A stretch of 64,000 nt of DNA from Isoetes taiwanensis (GCA_021234155.1 JAJEKV010000047.1:3090494-3154493), one strand, 5' to 3'. Counted from the stretch's first letter, positions 22,030 through 34,048 are shown. A program made the numbers and translations. Notes: generated from the letters alone by a model not told the origin.

Positions 22030-23675
22030 TATTAATGAGGCAGATCTTCAGGAGTTCTTCAAAGATATCCCTGCTATCCAACAGAGTAGCACAGATGAGG
22101 ATTTGTTGGCCATCCCAATGGAAAAAGAAACCTGGGAGACATTAAAATCCATGGCACCTGGTAAAAGTCCAGGCCCTGATGGCTTTTCCCCAGAATTCTT
22201 TCTGGGAAATCTTGAAGGATGACCTTACAGTTTTCTTTCAAGGGGCTTGGAAGACAAATAAAATAAACCCAGCAATTAGTGCTGGCCATACAGCACTCGT
22301 TTCAAAGGTAGACAACCCAGAAATCTTGGAAGATTGGAGGCTCATATCTGTTACAAACACTACCTACAAAGTATTAGCCAAGATTCTAGCTAACAGATTG
22401 AAGGTGAGGCTTCAGGAAATTGTCAATCCCTGCCAATCTACCTTTCTTCACAATAGGAGCATCTTGGACAACTACTTGGGAGCTGCTGAAGGCTTGCATT
22501 GGAACAAGGTATCTGGCCAAGAGTGTATGCTCCTTAAATTTTATTTTAAAAGGGCCTATGACACCATCAGCTGGCAGTTTTTGCAAAAGGCCTTACATCA
22601 TTTGGGATTTCCTAATTTATTATTTCATAAAATTATGAGTTTCAATAATTCAGCCTCTTCTGCTTTGGTCATAAATGGTACCCCTACCAAGCTCTTTCAG
22701 TGTCAAAGGGGGGTCAGGCAGGGGTGCCCTTTGGCACCATATTTATTCCTCATAGTTGATGAAATAGTAGCTAGGCTGGCTTTGCACCTCCAGGCTCAGA
22801 GAATGATAAATTGTCTAGCCTTACCCAAAGACATGGGCAATTTTGTCATCATGCAATATGCTGATGACACATCTGTTTTTCTAAAACATGTAGATAACAG
22901 TCTTAACAATTTCTTGGAGGCAATGGACAGGTTTGGAAGAACCTCGGGGGTCTGTCTCAATAAAGCAAAGTATGCAATTATCATGGATTCTCAGGATCAT
23001 GATATTTTGGGCATTAACATCATAGGGAGATCAGTTGCCGCAAAAGTCCTGGGGATTCCTCTGGCAATAAACAGTACCATCCATGGATTATGGGATCCCA
23101 TTGTTTCCAGAATCAAGAAGAAGCTTCAAATATAAAGAGTCGAAATTGCTAATGCTGTGATAGCAAGCACCCATGTTTTTTTCTCTTCTGCTATTGTTGC
23201 AGACAAGGCCTCATACGAGCTCATTGAGTCTGCCATTAAGAAGTTCATTTGGCAAGGAATACATAAGGTGGCTTGGTCTGATATGATCAAATCTAGGAAA
23301 CAGGGGGGCCTTTGATGCAAAGACTCATTCATTCAGGCTCAGGCTTTAGCTGCCAAGATATTTGGAGAGTTGTGCATACTCTCAGACCATCCCCAGCACT
23401 CAAACTGATTAAATATTGGATTGAGAAATCTTTACCTGTTGATAGCAAAACTTTGAAGCATCTTCTCCCAGATTCAGCATTCTTTCAGATAACCCCATGC
23501 TCAAATACTTCCACATTGTAAGAAGAATGATTGATGCTTAGAACCAAGTTGCTCTTCGTTTCAGGCCTCCAACTCTTGATGCCAAATGTAAGGATATCAA
23601 TTTTTTCTAGCACCCTGACTTAGCACCAGAAAACTGTGGCTGTCTGGCCCTCCAACATCCCCAGAAATATATGCA
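22030..23675 (+). pseudogene. L1-type LINE ORF2 fragment (reverse transcriptase)
   Basis: It starts mid-ORF2 (NEADLQEFF near 22035), with the pre-RT block MAPGKSPGPDGFSPEFF near 22150, a frameshift near 22200, then a 318-codon open stretch (22179-23135). RT blocks: DWRLISVTNTTYKVLAKILA, FKRAYDTISW, CQRGVRQGCPLAPYLF and the catalytic YADD at 22858-22869. Past the stop at 23135 the thumb and C-terminal region continue in broken frames (WSDMIKSRKQGGL near 23275) to about 23670. The endonuclease is missing: the left side is cut by the inverted-repeat element, beyond which a few codons (19409-19456) may belong to the same LINE. Distinct from the LINE at 10.65-17.33 kb. Confidence 0.88.
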
Positions 23676-23701
23676 GGGTAAAAGCATGGAAGGGTGTACG
23701 T
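23676..23701 (+). repeat. Terminal-repeat-like end related to the GGGTNAAAGCATG family
   Basis: The sequence GGGTAAAAGCATGGAAGGGT followed by GTAC matches the first 25 bases of the MITE at 3163 closely. It lies at the junction where the LINE stops. No partner end was found to its right, so it may be the left end of a larger, truncated element. Confidence 0.5.
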
Positions 23702-23907
23702 ACATCGTACTGAATTGAAGGATGAATTCATGCTTTTTCGGGCTACATTTTGGGTGTACAGCGTGATAATCCAATTTGTCTTTTTGTGGCAGGTCCGCAC
23801 GAGAACATCCCCTGACAACCCACCGCCAGAATTCTTGGCGCACCGAATCGAACTCAGTTTGAATCCATCCCTCCCTTTTCAAAATTTTTCCCTTCCCAGA
23901 ACATTAA

Positions 23908-26502
23908 CATTAGAGTGGTCCCGGGAACCATTCCTGGTCCATGGACCAGAATTGGTCCTGTTGACCCACTGCCACTTAAACCAATATATCTGAGAATAGA
24001 AGTTTCATTTTCACGAGATCGCCACTATATCAATCTTTACTTGATTCATAAAGATCTTTGAGAATTTCAAGATCAACGAACTCACCAATATGTTGTAGTG
24101 ATTGTTCAAATATTAGAGAATTTGATAGTTTCTGTAACAGTCCAGAACTGCATTCTTGGGTTTTCCTAACATAAGCGGTCCTAAACCTTGCTAAAATTGG
24201 AAGTATTTGTCTACTTATGATAGAACACATTGATTTGTACGTTTTTAGCTTTGGTTGCTATCATCTAACTTCCGTGGAAGCCGGCAAACCCTATTTTGTT
24301 CAAAAATGCTGCTTGTGATTTAGGAATTATTTCTCTCTTATTATTACAAGTTTTGGCTTAGTTCTTGTAGCCATGGGTTCTTAACTATATGAAGTACAAT
24401 CTTATGTTTTTTTGGAATGTTCATAAGTTATATCAACTTCAAAATCTAATAGAAATTTTTTTATACAGAATTTAGGACAAAATTATATGTTAAAATGCTC
24501 CAAACTCATCACCTGTAAGTATCAAGAGGGTAACGAATGATGCATTCTTCTTTATCTATATAGAAAATTACTCTATCAACTTGCATATAGTATAATTAAG
24601 GTTTAATCATGCAATTAACTAGATTTAAAAATGATGTATAGCCATAGGATTAACACATTAGAGGTTAAAATTTTGAGTTAAATTCAAAAATTATAGGCTA
24701 AAAACTCATCATTTACTAGCTAATGATGTTTATTGATGAATGAAAGTGAAGATCGTGAAGGTTAAGTATAAAAATAAAAAATTAATTCATATGATCTTTG
24801 ATGTGTCTTTCTTAGCTTTGTAGAGAACACGCTACATTTCTCCAAATAAGCCTTCCAAATGGTTCAAAATATGACAAGGGACATATATATAGGTCTCCTA
24901 AGTAGGTTGTGTGGCTTTCTTGCAAAAATATACGGAGAAACATGGTTATCTTTTACTAGTATAAAACTGGTTTATCCATTGCTGCTACAAAGCATTAGAG
25001 TTTTAGTAGGATAATGTTACAAGTAGGTCATCTTTCATATACACTATATTTTTCATGAATGCGGGCCTTCCTTTGCAATATAACTCTTTATTTTCATATT
25101 AAAATAACGTATTATTTGAAAGATACGAATATAATTAAGCATTAACTATTTATGGTCCATAACTAGACCAACTATATAGAGCATATATCTCTCAGTAGCC
25201 TAATCCATTTTGTCCCCATAATGATACCATGATTTCTTACCTTTAATAACATAATTTTTGAAAGGTGTGAGTGGAAGTCCATCTAGATTCAATTGCTGAA
25301 TAAGTACCCCATAAATTCATAGTTGTTTGTGCGTAAACATTGCCCTCAAATTATACAAGCTCATCTAACCAATTAATTTTATCCTATAGAGAAGTGTACA
25401 CATAAACTATATTCTAAAGTTGAGATCAAAATTGTTTAAGTTGTTGCCTGTATTAATTTTTAAACTTCCAGTTCTGTGGACCAATAATGGTCTGCAAGTA
25501 GAGCTGCATATAGCAGTCTAACTTGACTTTTTATAGTCATAAACTTCTATATTTTTCTTTGAATATTTTTGCATTGATTTCATGACATGGGACATTTTGA
25601 GAATATGATTTTTCAAAGTCACGTCTCGAGGAATAAATCTAGAATAGACATAGAAGACATATTTGAATTTGATGCTATAAAGTTTAATCCAAATCTCAAG
25701 GTTATGATCAACAAATATTTTCATTACTAAAGTAAATCAGAAGCTATTCATATCCCAAAATTCAACTTGAGATCAATTAACATAAGGAAGTTATTGATTT
25801 TAAATAGACCTATGGACCAGTACTGAAATCTTTCTTGATTTCTTGTGACCATGTCTTTTGCGTTTTTAATGAGCTTGTTTTTGCATTGATTTCATATCAT
25901 TTTGAACTTTCATATTATGATTTTTTAGAGGACATCATAGAGTAAGTTTTGCTCTATAAGGGGAAATATTAAAAGCTACCTAAAATTGAGATCAAAAGTG
26001 AGTCCAAACATCAAATTCAAGGCGAGCCAACCTTTTTATGGGATAGAGGAACTTGTCAATTGCTTTTACATCAAATATTAGCTCAAAATGCATTTCCCTG
26101 TAAAAATTCTTGTATTTAAACTACAAGGCAGAAAGCAGTTTTGACCCTGTCAAGTTTGAATGGCCCTATCTTTCTTCACATACTTCGGATTGACATGTAG
26201 TTTTTTGTGTCATTTTTCATATCTCGTGTAGAAAAATATCATCGTAATCAAAAAATTTGAAAAAATCGTTTTATCGAGACAGTTTAACTTTATGTAAGCA
26301 TGAAGCTTTTGGTACTTGACCCCCCTGAGTTCGCTAGAGCATAACTTACAAGAATAGGGGTATATATATTTTTAGGTATTTTTCTAGTGGACCATGACTG
26401 CCATAAGGGTTCAAATAGATTTTTTATCATTGATTTTATATGAATTTTAAAGTGAACACCTCAAGTGGACCATTTTTGGTCCATCACCTGACCACTCTAG
26501 TG
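23908..26502. mobile_element. TTAA-flanked 2.6-kb non-coding DNA element
   Basis: Termini are inverted (CATTAGAGTGGTC left; CACTAGAGTGGTC right, reverse complement) and directly flanked by TTAA at 23904-23907 and 26503-26506. Sub-terminal and internal copies of TGGTCCA/TGGACCA occur near 23935, 25152, 25474, 25809, 26389 and 26466. No open frame longer than about 70 codons looks real. TTAA duplication is typical of piggyBac-like and a few other superfamilies, but the terminal bases are not the piggyBac CCC type, so the class is left open. Confidence 0.7.
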
Positions 26503-26801
26503 TTAACCAAACAATAATCCCACAAAAAAGATGGAAAATTTCACAAGAATTCTACAAGGAATTCCAATCAATTTCAAATTTACAGATGGAGGGCGAGAAC
26601 TCCATTACAATTGTTGGTTCTAAACGCAGGTATTCCGACATTGGGTTGTGTTATGCCACAAAACAAATAAAAGCGTGTTGATCGATCGGTGGATTGCATT
26701 CTCAGCTGTTTGCAACCGCTTCGTCCAGATCAAAGAGTAGTCTTTGGTGCTCGTTTGTTGCAGGATGACATGTTTTTTTTCTTTTTTTCTTTTTCGAACC
26801 T

Positions 26802-28200
26802 GTGATTGGAAATCCTTCTGAAGTTATTGTTATGAAATCAATGATCGGGAACTTGAAAGATGGGCTTCAAGACGTAAAGTCTGCTAATAGCAAAGACAAG
26901 TTGGCTGCAAAACATTCGCTGTTATCAATAATTGTTGGAAAAAAAGGCGATATAAACAAGATTGTTTCTCCAAAATTACTAAAGATACAACCAAGAAATT
27001 TATCCAAAGCTGCAGCAAGAAGGAAGATAATGCCATTAACTGGAGCAAACATGTGGGCTTTAGCAGGGAGGAGGCCAAGATCGAATAGAATCGATGACTC
27101 AATCAAGCGTCAGGTTCATGAATTTTGGCTTGATAATACCAAAGTTTCAGCGAAGGTGAGAGATGTCATGAAGAGGAGAACACAAGACATACAATACCTT
27201 GACATCTCACAGGTTTGTTCTTGCAATTGAATCAATTCTCAATGGAAACTGCAATTGAATCGATTCTCATTGGAATCTTATATTTTCTTCTCAATTCTTT
27301 CATGATCTTCTTGTGTACATTGCAGTACAGTTTCCTGGTGACCTCTTAATGAATTCACATGGTTGTCATGACATGTATTACATCACAATGTTTGTTACAT
27401 TGTTTACATGGCAGCAGAAATCTTGCAATGATGTGCCATTAGCTACTTTTTAGATGTGAATCCATTTACAGTTACATGTATATGCACCTGCATTTAACAT
27501 GTACCTTCCTATTAGATTTACATCCCTTTATACTTAAATGTACTTTCAGGTAATGAAGCCAAAAAGCTTTAAGATATGTACATGCACACTATGTGTACAT
27601 CTCCAAAATCCGTTAAATGTACATCATATGTACAAATGTACTACACATGTACAAATGTACTGATTAGTACTTTGGATGCATATGCTTGCTTATAACAAAT
27701 TGCTAACATGGTCTAATACTTGTGTTGTTGCAGTCTGAGCTTTATCAACAGTTTGTATATCAGAATCCTGACACCAAGATTCGCCTTCGACAGTTTGAGT
27801 ATCTGAAACCTGAGTGCATAAGGAAATTGAAAGAGAGGAACACACGTTGTGTCAAACATGAACAAGCAGATCTGTACAACAAGGCCTTAAATGATATGAG
27901 AAGGGCTCTACATGTTAATTGCGCTGCTGCAGTGTTTGTGCATCCCAAGAAAACAATGGAGTGTGTCAAGCAAATAAGAAGGCTTTTGATAATGTCAGCA
28001 TCTTGTGGAGGTCAACAGTTTGTGAGAAATATGTGCAGATGAATGGCATAAATTAAAATGTATCAAGGGTGAATGTGAGGAATGTGGAGTGAAAAAGATA
28101 GACATTTGTCCAAAAGAGGAAGATGGAACATTCATGCAGGATGTCGATTGCTTTCAGGATGATCTGTATGTCTCAAATGACCCCAATTATCCTCAGATTG
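26802..28200 (+). pseudogene. DDE-type transposase, N-terminal half (two exons)
   Basis: Exon 1 runs to 27212 and ends YLDISQ; a 521-bp intron with GT at 27213 and AG at 27733 follows; exon 2 opens SELYQQFVYQNPDTKIRL in phase. The text resembles the N-terminal region of a poorly described DDE transposase family: an SFxKxKP-type stretch (FEYLKPECIRKLKERN), a CVKHEQADLYNKAL block, then a Cys cluster (KCIKGECEECG, after a frameshift near 28030). The catalytic half is not downstream; a matching half lies on the minus strand at 55868-54513. The exon 1 start is uncertain because the frame is open upstream of the first Met. The intron is rich in TGTACAT. Confidence 0.6.
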
Positions 28201-29298
28201 ATTCTCCAGTGTTTTCAAGGTATGATTCAAAGATCCCACATGAAAATTCGAATCATCAGGCCAGAGGTCCAGTGAGAAGTGGCCCAAGGCACCTACACCA
28301 TGCCCGTGCATGAGAGCACCTGTAACACTCACCTTCAAACGTTCACCCCTCCATACAGACTTTGCTAGCTTTTCTAGACGAGGAACCATGGTCTTATTCT
28401 GATCCATCTTATCATGTATAATGGTTAAAGCATGTTCAGGAGATCAATGAGACAAAGCTCTCCATGACCAGTAGAGACTCCTGCATGAAAGTTGGGATGT
28501 CATGTGAGATTTCCTTTCTACGGCAAGCTCCCTTCTTTCATTTGGATCTCTAGTCTTGGCAAGCTTCTCCTTTATCACAATACAGGTATTACATTTAGAA
28601 AATGCTATCCTTTTAGCGATTGCTACCTCTGAGTGGTTCTCCTTCCATGCTGACAAGAAGGACGAGGGAGAAACACGTTTTCCTGTCATCTCGTGCACGG
28701 TAATATCTACCTCTTGATGTATGTCCTTTTTAGTCAAGATGGAAGGTAATCTCTTCACATTCTCTCTAGTGCCTCCACTCGTAACCTTTGAGCGGTGTGG
28801 CATAGTCTCAGCATTTTCATCTATATACATAGATAGCACAGCAGTTCCGGCCAGTGTATGAGATCTTGTCTTTTTAGATCCGGAGTTTCCATGCTCCGCA
28901 ATCCTGTGGCCACTCAAAAATAGCTTCCTCCATTTGTAAAATGTAGAAACGGGTATACCATATGCACTATGCCATGCCTTCACGCAGACTTGCTTGTTGT
29001 TCAGCATTAGCTTTGTGACAGTTCCATTCTCTGAGCAAAGATCTAGCATATTGTACGCAAAAGTTGTGCGTTCTGAGCTTTTCATGTTCCAGTAAAAGGT
29101 CCTCATGCAGGCTATCTCTTTAAATGTGAAATTAGCACAACATCTCTTCAAGCAGCAGAGCGAGGACCTGAACTCCAAGATAGCATCAGTTGTGGTTTTC
29201 CTTTCACATTTGTTTAGGGCGGAGCGTGGTCTGGCCCTCCTGTTAACCATGTGGTATTGTCTTTTTTTTTTGTATTCCAACCTCTGGCCTGATGGCAT
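28200..29298 (-). pseudogene. DUF7869-like transposon protein, N-terminal half
   Basis: The open piece 29298-28444 (284 aa) contains a helix-turn-helix-like stretch (VCVKAWHSAYGIPVSTFYKW) at residues 110-130, a Ser/Lys-rich linker, then the CNTCIVIKEKL block with a following HMTSQL. Continuing in another frame (28440-28200) are HDKMDQNKTMVPRL, VSVTGALMHGHG and LWPDDSNFHV. These read like the start of the DUF7869 domain (D..DQ.K...P; G..HG; D.N). The expected later GHTHED-type motif is absent because the sequence switches at about 28.2 kb to the plus-strand transposase. A C-terminal part fitting this family lies at 55871-56626 on plus. Function is unknown; it is typical of mobile-element ORFs. 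Confidence 0.5.
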
Positions 29299-29481
29299 AA
29301 GGTTCTTTCTCGACCTCTGTCTCCTTCACGGCCGATACTAGACTTGAAACAGGAATATTGTCTACTAGAACCAATGCTGTTGGCCATCTCACCAAATCAT
29401 GCACCTGCAGCATTTCTGCACAAGCCTGACAGCGCATAGAAATATTTTCGGGTATGGGGAACAAGTTCATAATAGAAACCC

Positions 29482-30000
29482 CTATCCATTCTTCACCAGC
29501 TTCATGTCAGACACAGCATGTTTTGGATCTGCGAAGACGATGACACATGAAGCATAAGGCATATTGCAGCACTCATGCAGTAACGCGCATGTCTTCTCCA
29601 CTAGTTGATCTCTAGAAATCCCATGCACTTCACTTGGTTTACTGTTTTCTACACTATCATTTTCTCTGACCTGCCAATTTATCCGTTTAATTTGACCAGG
29701 TGGCGTGCAAACATCGGGTGTTGCATGGAGTTCATTCTTAATGTCACTTTTGCACCAAAGAACAAAGCTACCGATAGCTTCACCTAGCTTGTCCAATTCC
29801 GGTTCAGGAAACGGAAGTGGTATCTGCCCATCAAACACAACTACAACATAAACTACTATCAAATCCTCTAGCACATGAACGTTGTGTGGTGGTGCATGAA
29901 GTTGTGCACTCTGCCTTCAGCCACTTTCTTCCCCAGCAGGTAGAATGACTGTAAAGCTTCCATCCTACAAAACAGGTCAGATTTTGCTCGTCAACATCGC
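29482..30000 (-). pseudogene. Plant transposon-associated domain (DUF8039-like)
   Basis: Minus-strand frames give GKKVAEGRVHNFMHHH near 29930, then VHVLEDLIVVYVVVVFDGQI followed by PLPFPEPELDKLGEAIGSFV and WCKSDI (29880-29770). The pattern GxxVAxGxV...VH...V.V......LPxP...LxxLGEAxGxxVxW is seen next to transposase genes of plant En/Spm-like elements. The second frame 29470-29243 (CQACAEMLQVHD with Cys pairs) probably belongs to the same gene, upstream of 29298. Role unknown. Frameshifts and possible introns break it. Confidence 0.45.
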
Positions 30001-30159
30001 GATCCTCTGGACCACATTGACAAAAAAATAACTGAAGGACAGTATTCATGGCCCCATCAAATATTATTTTATGAGCTCAGCTCTAACTAAAATCTCAGCT
30101 CTAACTAAAGTATTTATGGCCCACTCAAAAATCATTTTCCTCTAGGATTTCAGGACAGA

Positions 30160-30270
30160 ATACCTCCACAAGATCGCAGTCGCGATTATTTCGAGCGAGC
30201 AGATTCGATTCGCGAGTGTACCTGACGTTGCGTTAAACGAAAATAACTCAGCAGGATCGCGGTCGCGATT
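30160..30270. repeat. GC-rich palindromic module (GATCGCGGYCGCGATC type), left set
   Basis: Two copies near 30170 (AGATCGCAGTCGCGATT) and 30253 (AGGATCGCGGTCGCGATT), the second preceded by ACTCAGC. On the minus strand the flank GATCTTGTGGAG matches the repeats at 45357-45460. They lie just upstream of the minus-strand DUF8039-like gene. Confidence 0.75.
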
Positions 30271-30743
30271 CCTTCAGGCAGAGATCCGAGCCTGTGCAGT
30301 TGAACAAGAAAACCCTACCCGAGTAAGTCTTCCAAATTAGCTGTAAACGTAAATGTTAATTGCAACTGTTATTTCCACAACAAATGTCACTTTCACTATT
30401 AATTAGAATGGAGAACTGTCCTAATTTAGCACCCATATAGCAGATCTATACTCATATAAGGGAAGGTGATGGACTGCACTATTAAGGGCAGAGAGATAAG
30501 CATCTTTGGGTCTGCGCTGTGCTCTTTGCAAGGCATATTTATGCCCAATATTAGGATCATCTTGTAGCCCCATTCTAAAGGCATCGAATGAGCCATTCTA
30601 TGTCTGAAACCGAGCTGTCTAAATTACTCCATTCTTCCGATAAACGCACCATTGATGGGGGGGCTCCCTTAGCAGATTACAGAGAGCCATAAACAGCATA
30701 TACCATATTAGGGATGTGTTATTACAGTAAAATAAATGGTGTG
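30271..30743. other. Sequence between DNA-transposon gene and gypsy LTR
   Basis: No gene is recognised. A G7 run lies at 30657-30663. GTGTG at 30739-30743 is one copy of the gypsy target duplication. Confidence 0.5.
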
Positions 30744-32397
30744 TGTGACGTTCCAAGGGAATATATGCCCTAAATACGTATATTCCTGGACCCGTCACCA
30801 TACAAGTCTACCTAGGTAGCCTTGTATGCCTTGGATAAGTGGCAAGGGGTGCATATCTAAGTTAATTGTTTAACTTAGATAACCTTAGGATAAGGCCCAT
30901 TTCCACATGGCCTTATCCTATTGGGCAACAGCCACACGGCCTCATCTTAGTGGTGCCACGTGGCATCCCACGTGGACCCACACCTATATGAACTCTAACC
31001 CTAACCCTAGACCCTTTTTTCCTGACCTAGCACTTGAGCGTCATCCACGTGCCCGAAACCCCGTTTCGAGCACCGTTCGTCATAGTCTAGCCTGGCGCAG
31101 CAGCCCCTGGAAGGTGTGTATGATCGTAGAGGGAGCAAGCCTTCGAGCCACATCTAGGAGCATGGAGACGCCAGGGATGGGAGGAATCGCTTCTGGAGGA
31201 GGTAGGTTGAGTAGAGTTCATGTTAGTTCATCTGGAAGTTAGCACTCCAGATGGGTTAGTAGTTCGTATCTAGAGTAGAGCCACCCTAGATCCTTTGTTG
31301 AACATCTTGAACCCTAATCAAGGAACCCTAACTATTAGTTAGCTATGTATGTTTAGGTTAAGATGTTCATATGATATTGATCATGATGTGCTGTATGTGA
31401 TATTGGTTGATCATGTGCTCCTCTTGTATTGGGAAGGGGGGTAGAGACCTAGGGCCATATGTAGTATGCTCCTAGTGTAGATCACTTAGTTCCTATTAGT
31501 TGCGGCCTGTGCATAGGAACCCACCGGGCTATGGGAGCTATGATGTGACTCAGCACCACACAACGGGGCTAGAGGCAAGATGGAGGGCGGATCCCTGCCG
31601 AGTGGGGGCTCCGGGGGATCCCACAGTGGGCTAGGCCTATGGTCGGTCACTTCGTGTGGGCCGAGCATGGGTCCGACACCTCCTGGGGCAATGGTGTCAC
31701 CCTGTCTCTCAAGAGTTGCAAGTGTCAGCTTGGCTCTTGTTTTGGGGGTTCGGGGGGTGCGAACCGCAAGCGTGCGCCATACGATTCTCTAGCCGCCTCG
31801 TGGAGCCTCTAGACCCCGGGGGGGAGATGCAACCCTTCCTACCTCGGCCGGACCGTGGGAGATGCAACCCGGAGTAGTCCCGATGGGTGATGCCATGGGA
31901 TTGCGTATCCGGAAGGTTAGAGTCATGCCACAGCTTGATCTAGCCCATCTGCAAAGTATGCACAGGAGGGGCGGATGGAGTGGTCAACCCTAGCCATTGT
32001 CTTATGCCAGCCCCGCCATTGTTATGATTCGGTCTGCTCTATCTTGAGGCCTAACGGTCCGGGCCGACTTCCTTTCGGCCTGAGCCCGCGGGTAGGAGCT
32101 CTCATGTTTTATGGCATATGATTATGTTCTTTGCATCTATGGATATGCGATTGAGCTACCCCTCGAGGTAGCGTATTGGATTGTATTGCTAGTTCTCGAC
32201 GTGTTATGCTTCCGGCTGATAGGAGCCCATAGGGGAGGGGCGCCAAGACACCTTTCAGAAATGTCCCCTTCCCCGCGACCGCAGAGAATTCCGTGAGTCT
32301 TGGGATAGACGGAGGGCCTGTGCGGTTGATGAGCCGGACGGGGGATTTCCTGCCGAGTGTACGGCCGGGCGCCGTATGTTTAGCAGGGAGCGTCACA
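30744..32397 (+). repeat. Gypsy 5' LTR
   Basis: 1654 bp, starting TGTGACGTTCC and ending GGGAGCGTCACA. It aligns with the 3' LTR at 42358-44280 once the MITE there is removed. The first 800 bp are nearly identical, while 31550-32330 shows clustered small indels. It contains CTAACCCTAACCCTAGACCC near 30995-31015. Confidence 0.95.
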
Positions 32398-32398
32398 A

Positions 32399-32410
32399 TG
32401 GTATCAGAGC
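32399..32410 (+). promoter_or_regulatory. Gypsy primer-binding site, initiator tRNA-Met
   Basis: TGGTATCAGAGC begins two bases after the LTR end, the standard complement to initiator tRNA-Met used by plant LTR elements. Confidence 0.93.
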
Positions 32411-32968
32411 GATGTTCTTGGTTGACCAAGAACTAGCACTGACCATAACCATGAAAGTAGTCTGACAGGCCTATAGGGGTGTGAAATAAAAATTTCCACC
32501 ATCGAACCTCGAAATAAGGGAATTTTTTTTTTTTTTCCTAGGTAGTGGGTCCGAAATTAGGTTAAGAAGCAAATGAGTCAAATTCACCTTCTAGTAAAAT
32601 TGGAGTGAAAATTATGCATCTGCATCAAATTTCACCTAAAATGGGTCGAAGAATCATACCAATCGGAGACCTGGGTGAAAAATGGCGCAAATCTATAATT
32701 AATACTTCAAACTATTAGGAAATTTGAAATTCTTAAGGTATAATACGAATTTTAGTATATGTATTAGAAATTAAACATATATTAATAATAAGGGTACTAT
32801 GGGGTAATTAATAAGGGGGGCTAATAAGTAGGCCTATTAATGGTAGGAGAATATTCCCAGGGACCCTTCCTTTTAAATAGTCTTGCCACCTCATTTTCCC
32901 TCCAAACTTTTCCTCCACCTTGTCTCTCTTGATCAGCCTTACGTCACCCGTTTTCTAGACCGTCAAGT

Positions 32969-34048
32969 ATGGCTCGCACCAAACAGACAGCTAGGAAGTT
33001 CGGCGAGCGACCCACGCCTCGATGGCGCAGTAGCAAACGGGCGCCATCTGAAGAAAATCCCGAGCACCTCCAGGCCTAAGAAGGGGAAGAGGAGTTTCCC
33101 TCCGCCAGCAGCGGCCGACGCAACCTATCACGATCTTTGAGGAGGCGCCTAGCGGAAGCGACTCTTCGTCGGCGGGCACCCGGAGAACTCGGGCGAAGTC
33201 CCGCCACTTTGGGCCTCACTCTGGACACCTGAGGTAGAGGAGCAGCTGAAGAGCTGGTGGAAGAGGCGGGTCCCTTCAAAGCCCAAGAAGAAGGGCAAGG
33301 AGAAAGCTGCGGAGTGGCCTAAGAGAGGGTCATGCGAGGAAGAAGAGGGACCGTGGAGCCGGAGCCGAGGGAGCAGAGAGAAGGACCAAGAGGAGGAACG
33401 ACGCCCCGAGGACCGCGGGTAATTGAAGAGCCTCCCTACCGAGGAAGACGAGGTGGAAGAAGGGGAGGCGACGAGGAAGAGGAGCAGGGGAGGACGCCAC
33501 CCAAGGCCACCTTTATCCAAAGTGGCCCGAGCCACCTAAGGTGCGTATAGCGTAAGGCCGGGCGAGCCGCAATTCTTCGCCTCGGGGAGGAGCTTCTTCG
33601 ACGCCGCCAAGGCGATCAAGAATACCTCCGCCGCTGGACGAGGTATAACGACCGGTACCGCCGCCAACGCCCAACGCCACGGGGAGGGGGCCGCCACCAA
33701 AGAAGCAGCCCACGCCGCCACGCAATCTCGAGAAGCCAAAGAAGGTCCACCATGGGCCTAACTCCCCGCACGCCCGAGTTTTTCGGGAGATTAAGCACTT
33801 CCAGCAGTGCACTAATCTCCTGATTAGGAAGGCACCCTTCGAGTGGCTCATGCGGGAAGTAATGCAGGAGTTCGCCACCGAGGCTTCTGGTGACGCCGCT
33901 ACCACCGAGGGTGTTGCAGGTAGCTGCGGAGGCCGAGCTAACCCAACTCTTCGAGGAAGGAAACCTCTGCGCGATCCACGCGAAGAGGGTAACCCTGATG
34001 CCCAAGGACATACACTTGGCGCGTCGCATCCACAAGGAATACCCTTGA
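32969..34048 (+). pseudogene. Histone H3/CENH3-like ORF inside the gypsy element
   Basis: The frame at 32969 begins MARTKQTARK, identical to the first ten residues of histone H3, then diverges (FGERPTPRWRSSKRAP). At the far end, frame 1 gives VFREIKHFQQCTNLLIRKAP followed by [12 protein letters not shown] (33778-33873). Frame 2 then gives [20 protein letters not shown] and [20 protein letters not shown] to the stop at 34046-34048. Together these cover the alpha-N, alpha-1, alpha-2 and alpha-3 parts of the H3 fold. HFQ..TNLL and VTLM resemble centromeric H3 more than canonical H3. Between tail and fold lie about 750 bases of Lys/Arg/Glu/Pro-rich text in shifting frames, far longer than a normal H3 (about 136 aa). 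A TATA-like TTTTAAATAG lies near 32871. Frameshifts (or sequencing indels) break it. Confidence 0.85.

Noticed and set aside
23731-23750. Right terminus partner (CATGCTTTTTCGGG) for the GGGTAAAAGCATGG end at 23676
   Set aside because: Only about 60 bp away, with mismatches and no matching 4-bp duplication, so it does not define an element.
23694-23993. 99-codon plus-strand frame near the LINE end
   Set aside because: Crosses the TTAA boundary at 23904-23908, so it cannot be a single original gene; no family resemblance.
30995-31015. CTAACCCTAACCCTAGACCC as interstitial telomere repeat
   Set aside because: Only two to three units, present in both LTRs as part of the LTR sequence; also not the exact plant TTTAGGG unit.
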